Shown piece by piece: positions 59,410-64,000 of a stretch of 64,000 nt of DNA. Positions within the stretch are counted from its first letter, which is position 1, and each line of letters begins with the position of its first letter. Made by a program: the position numbers and the translations under genes. Source of the stretch: Candidatus Rokuibacteriota bacterium (GTDB lineage Bacteria > Methylomirabilota > Methylomirabilia > Rokubacteriales > CSP1-6). The notes under the pieces are model-generated. The model was not told the DNA's origin. It saw nothing but the letters and a program-made list of their open reading frames with translations, and made no database searches. The stretch lies in assembly GCA_003220435.1 (NCBI GenBank), contig QHSL01000061.1, forward strand, positions 1 through 64,000. The letters are read 5' to 3'.

Positions 59410-60015
59410 GTGCCGAAGATCAGGTGCGCGACGGTGCTGGCCCGGCCGGGTGTTCTGGCCCTGGCGCTGGCCGTGTCGCTCGGGAGCTCGGCGCCCGCGG
59501 TCGCCCAGTGGTCCGAACTAGATCGCTGGCTCAACGGCTCGCAACCCGTCTCGCTCGGAGTCGATACGTCGCGCTTCCGCATCAGCGTTCTCGGGGCCAG
59601 GCCGGTCATCGCGACTGCCGAACAGCCCCAAGACAGTACGCCGTACCGGCTCATCGATCCCGAGCTTCGCGGCACGGCCGTGTCCGTGGACCTCAAGCTG
59701 CGCTGGCCGTCGGGAGCCGGGGCCTTCGGCACGAGCGCGCTCGAACCCTATCTCCTGTTTGGCCCGACGCTCTACCTGTCGGATTCCGATGGCCAGCGCC
59801 TCGGTCTGCCCCCTTCGAGGGAAGGCAGCTCGATGTCGCTCGGCGTCAACGTCGGCGCCGGGCTCTCGTGGCGGCTGTCGAAGGACGCCGAGCTCTTCGG
59901 AAGCTACCGGTTCATGCAGTCGGGTCGAGAGGGGCTCTTGTCACGCGATCGGTCGCCGTCGGACACCGACTTCGCCGGGCACGACGTCCTGTACGGCATT
60001 TCCGTCCGGTTCTGA
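59410..60015 (+). CDS. Outer-membrane beta-barrel protein
   Basis: A 201-residue protein (GTG at 59410). Signal peptide VLALALAVSLGSSAPAVAQ; barrel strands alternate as in OmpA/OprG-type small barrels: TAVSVDLKLRWPSGAGAFG, LEPYLLFGPTLYLSDSDG, SLGVNVGAGLSWRLSKDAEL and FGSYRFMQSGREG, closing with DVLYGISVRF, the C-terminal Phe needed by the BAM insertion machine. Function unknown. Confidence 0.7.
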   Translation: MPKIRCATVLARPGVLALALAVSLGSSAPAVAQWSELDRWLNGSQPVSLGVDTSRFRISVLGARPVIATAEQPQDSTPYRLIDPELRGTAVSVDLKLRWPSGAGAFGTSALEPYLLFGPTLYLSDSDGQRLGLPPSREGSSMSLGVNVGAGLSWRLSKDAELFGSYRFMQSGREGLLSRDRSPSDTDFAGHDVLYGISVRF

Positions 60016-60059
60016 TTTCGCGCGGCGTCCCCGAGGGCCTCGACGGGCCCCATCGACCC

Positions 60060-60515
60060 TCACTTGCGGAGGGCGAGGTCGATCTCGTCCAGGTGCTCGC
60101 GCCGATGTTCGGCACGGAACAGGTTGAGCGGGCGGCCGGCGGCGGTGTTCGCGGCGACCTGCGCGTCCGACAGCTCCTCGACGGCGCGGTCCACGGCTTC
60201 CGCCGTGGCGAGCGCGAGTCGCGCCGCGGTGCGCGGCGGCAGCGCCAGGCAGAGAGCCTTGGCCGAATCGTTGATCCAGTCGACGTCGTTTTGATCGATC
60301 GTGCGCGGCGCCGGGCCGTGCGGGGTCCCCTTCCAGCCTTCGATCAAGACCAGGGTGCGTTGGTCCCAGAAGGTCAGGTGGGCGAGCACCGCGGCGATGG
60401 TCCAGCCCGCGTCGAGCGGGCGGGTCAGGTCGTCGTCGCTGAGCCGCGTGACGAGCGCGCGCAGCCGCTCGCGCTGCGCGTTGTTCTCCCCTACGTAAGA
60501 ACGGCTCCCAGCCAT
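60060..60515 (-). CDS. DinB/maleylpyruvate-isomerase-like four-helix protein
   Basis: A 151-residue DinB_2-type protein: SYVGENNAQRERLRALVTRL, AGWTIAAVLAHLTFWDQRTL (first metal His), and NLFRAEHRREHLDEIDLAL (two later His). These are the three His of the metal site found in thiol-dependent transferases using bacillithiol, mycothiol or glutathione. Substrate unknown. It is a member of the DinB helix-bundle family, not DNA polymerase IV. Confidence 0.75.
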   Translation of the reverse strand: MAGSRSYVGENNAQRERLRALVTRLSDDDLTRPLDAGWTIAAVLAHLTFWDQRTLVLIEGWKGTPHGPAPRTIDQNDVDWINDSAKALCLALPPRTAARLALATAEAVDRAVEELSDAQVAANTAAGRPLNLFRAEHRREHLDEIDLALRK

Positions 60516-60607
60516 AGGTCCTCCAGCGGCCCGTGCGTGCCGGTGGGCCGGTCGTCTGCCCCAACTCTACCCGATGCCCGACCTCAGGGGCACGCGGGGC
60601 CGCGCGC

Positions 60608-60636
60608 TTGACACGCCGAAAGCGTGAGCGGATAGT
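60608..60636 (+). promoter_or_regulatory. Sigma70-type promoter of the aldo/keto reductase gene
   Basis: TTGACA (60608-60613, perfect), 17-bp spacer, GATAGT (60631-60636), 29 bp upstream of the ATG. Confidence 0.5.
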
Positions 60637-60664
60637 TCCGCCCGAACCCGATCGAGGAGGGACC

Positions 60665-61654
60665 ATGGAACTGCGCAGTCTCGGCAAGACGGGGCTCACG
60701 GTGTCGACGCTCGGCTTCGGGTGTGGCAACGTGGGCGGGTTGATCATTCGCGGCACGCCGGCCGAGCGTGAGCGCGCGGTCGCGCGGGCGCTCGAGCTGG
60801 GCATCAACTATTTCGACACCGCGCCGTCCTACGGCGACGGGCAGTCCGAGCAGAACCTCGGCCAGGTGCTGAAGGCGCTGAAGCCGAAGGTGTACGTCGG
60901 GACGAAGTTCCGGGTCGACGGGAGCGATCTCGCCGACATTCCAGGCGCGGTCGGGCGCTCGCTCGACGCGAGCCTCCGTCGCCTCGGGGTCGAGCGCGTC
61001 GACCTGCTGCAGCTGCACAATCGCATCGAGCCGTCGCGCGGCGCAGGCGCCGTCAGCCTGAAGGACGTGCTGAGCGAGATCGTGCCCGCGGTCCGCAAGC
61101 TCGTCCAGCAGGGGAAGGTCGGCTTCTGTGGAATTACCGCGCTCGGCGCGACGCCGGCGCTGCACCAGGCGATCGACTCCGGCGCGCTCGACACGGCGCA
61201 GGTCTGCTACAACCTGCTCAACCCGAGCGCGGGCGTCGCGGTGCCGCCCGGCTTCCCGGCGCAGGACTTCGGCGGCCTCCTCGGGCGCACGCGCGAGCGG
61301 CGGGTGGGCGTCATCGTCATCCGCGCGCTGGCGGCCGGCGCCCTCAGTGGAGTGGAGGCGCGCCACCCGATCGCGGTCCCGACGGTCGACCCGATCGCGA
61401 CGGCGCCCGACTATCGCACCGACGTGGTGCGGGCCCAGCAGCTGGCTCCACTCGTGCGCGAGGGACACGTCTCGAGCCTGATCGAGGCATCGGTGCGGCT
61501 CGCGGTGAGCTCGGACGCGGTCTCGACGGTTCTGGTGGGGTACTCGAGTCTCGAGCACCTCGAGAGCGCCGCGGCGGCGGTCAATCGGGGCCCGCTCCCG
61601 CGGGCGGCGCTGGAGCGGCTGGCGACGATGTGGTCCTCGCTCGCCGGGTGCTGA
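60665..61654 (+). CDS. Aldo/keto reductase
   Basis: A 329-residue NADPH-dependent oxidoreductase. Catalytic tetrad: Asp and Tyr in INYFDTAPSYGDGQSEQNLG, Lys in VYVGTKFRVDG, His in VDLLQLHNRIEP. Nucleotide-binding end: LAVSSDAVSTVLVGYSSLEH. The active-site extension after the His (LHNRIEPSRGAGAV) resembles AKRs acting on sugars or L-galactose-like substrates. GGAGGG precedes the ATG. Confidence 0.88.
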   Translation: MELRSLGKTGLTVSTLGFGCGNVGGLIIRGTPAERERAVARALELGINYFDTAPSYGDGQSEQNLGQVLKALKPKVYVGTKFRVDGSDLADIPGAVGRSLDASLRRLGVERVDLLQLHNRIEPSRGAGAVSLKDVLSEIVPAVRKLVQQGKVGFCGITALGATPALHQAIDSGALDTAQVCYNLLNPSAGVAVPPGFPAQDFGGLLGRTRERRVGVIVIRALAAGALSGVEARHPIAVPTVDPIATAPDYRTDVVRAQQLAPLVREGHVSSLIEASVRLAVSSDAVSTVLVGYSSLEHLESAAAAVNRGPLPRAALERLATMWSSLAGC

Positions 61655-61697
61655 GTCGCCCCGGCGAGCGGCGGCGCGGGACGGCGGAGAGGCGCGC

Positions 61698-62117
61698 CTA
61701 GGTTCGGCTGACCCGCACGATCGCCCAGCCGAACGTGCGCAGGCGCTCGTCGACGTCGGGCCGCGTGCGCCGCCCGCCGACGCGCCGATCGACCATCCAC
61801 TGGCACTGCTGCTGCCGGCGCTCGCCCTGCCGACGATCGAAGATCACGTCGGCCCACTCGACGTCGGCGAAGGCGTGCTTGAGATACCGGTGGTGATTGG
61901 TCGCGCGGCGGGACACGACGAAGAGCAGGCGATGGCGCCACCGCTTGAGGACGTGAGTGACGTTGAGCACCCGGATCAGCGCGCCCACGCTCGTGTGGAT
62001 GACGCCGGTGTCGCCGACGCTCGAGCGCGTCACCATCCCGATGTTGTCGGCTCGCAGACGGCTCTTCCGGCCGTCGTGCGTCGTGAACTCGATCCAATCA
62101 GCAGCCGGTTCGTCCAT
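61698..62117 (-). CDS. Small protein with DRRxxERR basic region (paralogue 3, different N terminus)
   Basis: A 139-residue protein (ATG at 62117, AGGGGGAGAG upstream). Residues 1-55 form a small beta domain, IEFTTHDGRKSRLRADNIGM and VGALIRVLNVTHVLKRW, unlike the zinc module of the paralogues. The rest matches them: RLLFVVSRRATNHHRYLKHA, VIFDRRQGERRQQQCQWMVD, RRVGGRRTRPDV and LRTFGWAIVR. So the Arg-rich half is a mobile module shared by three products in the window. Function unknown. Confidence 0.55.
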   Translation of the reverse strand: MDEPAADWIEFTTHDGRKSRLRADNIGMVTRSSVGDTGVIHTSVGALIRVLNVTHVLKRWRHRLLFVVSRRATNHHRYLKHAFADVEWADVIFDRRQGERRQQQCQWMVDRRVGGRRTRPDVDERLRTFGWAIVRVSRT

Positions 62118-62344
62118 CGCTCTCCCCCTCGCGCGGTGTGCGCGCGGCGACCAACACATGCGTTCAGGGGAGACACGCTAACAATCACCCCGTCGACGCC
62201 ACGAAGGAATTCGGACACGCGAGAGGTTGGCGCCGCGGCCGTCGACGGCTACTGGATCTGGTGCAACGTCAGGCGCCGACGACGACCCAGGCGCGTCGCG
62301 CCCGCGACTCGAGAACGGCGTCGAGAACCATCTGGGCGAGCGCG

Positions 62345-62665
62345 CTAGGAGCGGATCCGGCCGTTGACCAGCGCGCCCCACGTCGAGACGAGGAAGGGCA
62401 CGAGGTACGTGAGCGGCACTTTCCAGGCGAGGGCGCGCGGCCACTCGGCGCGCAGCACCACATCGCCCTGATTGATGGCCAGCAGGAGCGTGCCGAAGAT
62501 GGCGGCGATCATGAGCGAGCGCTTCAGCATGGGACGGTGGCGCAGGGCGCAGCGCTGGCACTTGACGATCGGGCCGTGGGGCGTCGGGAAGAGGAACGTG
62601 GTACCGCGCCCGCGCCCGCGCCCGCACCCGGCGCAGCGGCGATCGACGGTCGTGGCCGAGCTCAC
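62345..62665 (-). CDS. NrtS-like small membrane protein with N-terminal zinc ribbon
   Basis: A 106-residue protein. The end matches the NrtS type of two-span protein (LKRSLMIAAIFGTLLLAINQ, then KVPLTYLVPFLVSTWGALVN), a family linked with nitrate/nitrite transport. In front is a four-Cys module, RRCAGCGRGRGRG and IVKCQRCALRHRP, which should bind zinc and is an addition to the plain family. GTG at 62665. Divergent from the Sec-peroxiredoxin gene, 46 bp apart. Confidence 0.65.
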   Translation of the reverse strand: MSSATTVDRRCAGCGRGRGRGTTFLFPTPHGPIVKCQRCALRHRPMLKRSLMIAAIFGTLLLAINQGDVVLRAEWPRALAWKVPLTYLVPFLVSTWGALVNGRIRS

Positions 62666-62711
62666 GCGGTCGATTCTATGTCCCCTACCCAAACGTGGTA
62701 TAGGGAGATTC

Positions 62712-63188
62712 ATGATCGGGCTGCGCTTCGGCCAGGAGGCGCCGAGCTTCACGCTGCCGTCGACCGGAGGCGGTGCCGTGACGCTGTCCGACTTCAAGGG
62801 GAAGTCGGACGTGGTCCTCGTCTTTTACTGTTACGACTGGGGCAGCATCTGAACGCCCGAGCTGAGCGACCTGGGCCAGGTCGCTGACGAGATCGCCCGG
62901 CGGGGAGCAGTCCTCCTCGGCATCAGCGGCGACACCTCCTTCTGCCACGCCGCCTTCACCAAGGCGCGGAGCTTCCCGTTTCCGCTCCTGAGCGACGTCC
63001 ACCGCACGGCGATCGGCGCCTACGGCGTGCACGACGCCGAGCGCAACGTCGCGTACCGCTCGACCTTCGTCGTGGACCGCGCCGGCGTGCTGCGCTGGGG
63101 CCAGGCCGGGGACCGCCAGATGGTCCGCGACGGACGCGAAATCCTTCGCGTTCTCGACGTCATCGAGGGACTCCGTCGAAAGGGCTGA
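62712..63188 (+). CDS. Cytosolic peroxiredoxin (AhpC/Bcp type) with selenocysteine, UGA at codon 47
   Basis: One frame of 158 residues with a single in-frame UGA (62850-62852). MIGLRFGQEAPSFTLPSTGG and VTLSDFKGKSDVVLVFYCYD lead into WGSI-U-TPELSDLGQ, with U at the peroxidatic Cys position of the DWxxxCTxEL motif. After it: AVLLGISGDTSFCHAAFTKA, SFPFPLLSDVHRTAIGAYGV and STFVVDRAGVLRWGQ, all normal for the family; Cys in SFCHAAF could resolve. No signal peptide, so cytosolic. A perfect hairpin follows at 62865. Its partner reductase is not encoded here. The MoxR gene starts 20 bp downstream. Confidence 0.9.
62865..62885 (+). promoter_or_regulatory. bSECIS stem-loop of the cytosolic peroxiredoxin gene
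   Basis: Perfect 9-bp stem AGCGACCTG / CAGGTCGCT with apical loop GGC. It starts 12 nt after the UGA and the loop begins 21 nt after it, with two G first. This fits the bacterial SECIS rules. Confidence 0.8.
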
Positions 63189-63207
63189 GTTGGGGTAACG
63201 TGGATGT

Positions 63208-64000
63208 ATGACCCTCGCGCCCCAAGAAGTCTTCCGGAAGCTCACCCGCAACATCGAGACGGTGATACGGGGCCAGTCCGGGGCGATCCGGAAGCTTCTC
63301 GCCGCCTTCGCGAGCGGCGGCCACGTCCTGCTCGAGGACAATCCGGGGACCGGTAAAACCACTCTCGCCAAGGCGCTCGCCCGGTCCATCGGCGCGCGCT
63401 TCAAGCGGATCCAGTTCACGCCCGACCTCTTGCCCTCGGACATCCTCGGCGTGTCCGTGTTCGATCAGCGCGACCACGCCTTCCGCTTCCACGAGGGCCC
63501 GGTCTTCACCAACATCCTGCTCGCCGACGAGATCAACCGGGCCTCACCGCGGACGCAATCGGCGCTCCTCGAGGCGATGGCGGAGGGCCAGGTCTCGGTC
63601 GAGGGCAGCACGCACCCGCTGGCCGAGCTCTTCTTCGTGATCGCCACGCAGAATCCGGTCGAGTTCCGCGGCACCTACCCGCTCCCCGAGGCGCAGATGG
63701 ACCGGTTCGCCGTGCAATGCAGCCTCGGCTACGTCGTTCCGGAGGAAGAAGTCGCGATCCTTTCGGCCCAGGAGCAACGGCACCCCATCGACACGCTGGC
63801 GCCGTGCGTGTCCATCGACGACCTGCTCGCGGTGCGCCGGAGCGTGTTCGGCGTGCGTATGAGCGACGAGCTCAAGCGCTACGTCGTCGACGTCGTGCGC
63901 CAGACGCGCGCCGCCAACGGCGTCCAGCTCGGCGCGAGCCCCCGCGCGTCGCTCGCGCTGATGAAGGCGGCGCAGGCGCTGGCCCTCGCCGAGGGGCGCG
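63208..64000 (+). CDS. MoxR-family AAA ATPase, partial (runs off right edge)
   Basis: The first 264 residues of a MoxR chaperone-like ATPase. Walker A HVLLEDNPGTGKTTLAKALA, ILLADEINRASPRTQSALLE (Walker B), VEGSTHPLAELFFVIATQNP (sensor 1) and YPLPEAQMDRFAVQCSLGY. The helix-lid follows (GASPRASLALMKAAQALALA) and continues beyond the edge. MoxR proteins usually head operons with DUF58 and VWA-domain proteins and act in cofactor or metal insertion. The ATG at 63208 lies 20 bp after the Sec-peroxiredoxin stop, on the same strand. Confidence 0.88.
   Translation, partial: MTLAPQEVFRKLTRNIETVIRGQSGAIRKLLAAFASGGHVLLEDNPGTGKTTLAKALARSIGARFKRIQFTPDLLPSDILGVSVFDQRDHAFRFHEGPVFTNILLADEINRASPRTQSALLEAMAEGQVSVEGSTHPLAELFFVIATQNPVEFRGTYPLPEAQMDRFAVQCSLGYVVPEEEVAILSAQEQRHPIDTLAPCVSIDDLLAVRRSVFGVRMSDELKRYVVDVVRQTRAANGVQLGASPRASLALMKAAQALALAEGR

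Noticed and set aside
1-64000. CRISPR arrays, insertion sequences, rRNA genes, replication origin
   Set aside because: I saw no regularly spaced repeats, transposase motifs, rRNA-like stretches or DnaA-box clusters anywhere in the window.

Overview
This window looks like a chromosomal contig of a high-GC, Gram-negative, uncultured-type soil or subsurface bacterium. The Gram-negative evidence is a MacAB/TolC-type tripartite exporter, a GspA/GspB pair, an outer-membrane barrel and many lipoboxes. Orphan ABC-transporter substrate-binding proteins, an amidohydrolase and several YVTN/NHL propeller proteins are a mix I associate with Candidatus Rokubacteria / Methylomirabilota. That placement is an inference from gene style, not from a marker gene.

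Layout. 1-3516: a vapBC toxin-antitoxin pair with a palindromic operator, a tRNA-Phe-like 3' half, then an AT-richer, gene-poor stretch with a DUF3551-like secreted protein, a gene frameshifted at a G8 tract, three copies of a TLLxRGDA peptide tail, and a double-receiver AraC-type regulator that carries one of these tails. 3734-13962: secreted and periplasmic proteins (sugar dehydrogenase, beta-helix protein, YncE/phosphoesterase fusion, SDR-PAC2-lipoprotein operon, NHL protein). 13997-21612: solute-binding proteins, an amidohydrolase, a propeller and a nucleotidyltransferase, with two abrupt deletion-type gene joins (amidohydrolase/isocitrate-lyase-like; GDPD/MFS). 21657-26146: small exported proteins, a BON protein, ribosomal protein S21 and a methyltransferase. 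26153-31219: a partner-switching module (HATPase, STAS, CHASE2-SpoIIE phosphatase, metallo-beta-lactamase fold) interleaved with a FecR protein and an OmpA lipoprotein. 31305-41760: a selenoprotein of the GrdB family, HAD hydrolase, FadB-like enzyme, a decayed patatin gene, GNAT-DinB, and a selenocysteine peroxiredoxin. 41837-50639: peptide-type binding protein, GspAB, ABC binding protein and a large sensor kinase. 50749-64000: VOC protein, ATP sulfurylase/APS kinase, MacAB-TolC-like operon, TPR and barrel proteins, aldo/keto reductase, NrtS-like protein, a second selenocysteine peroxiredoxin, and a MoxR ATPase running off the right edge.

The most notable result is that three genes each contain one in-frame UGA at a redox-active position. 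Each UGA is followed, 18-29 nt downstream, by a stem-loop with G at the start of a 3-nt apical loop, which is how bacterial SECIS elements look. They would be missed or split by standard gene calling. No selenocysteine machinery (selA, selB, selC, selD) lies in the window, so it must be encoded elsewhere if the reading is correct.

A second theme is gene damage. One G8 frameshift, two single-base frameshifts and four deletion-type joins occur at 1.79, 17.84, 17.89, 20.79, 36.89, 36.99 and 38.06 kb. These may be real decay or assembly faults, and read mapping would decide. A third theme is a set of three small paralogues ending in a DRRxxERR-type basic region; two of them start with a CxWC...HGICxxH zinc-site-like module.
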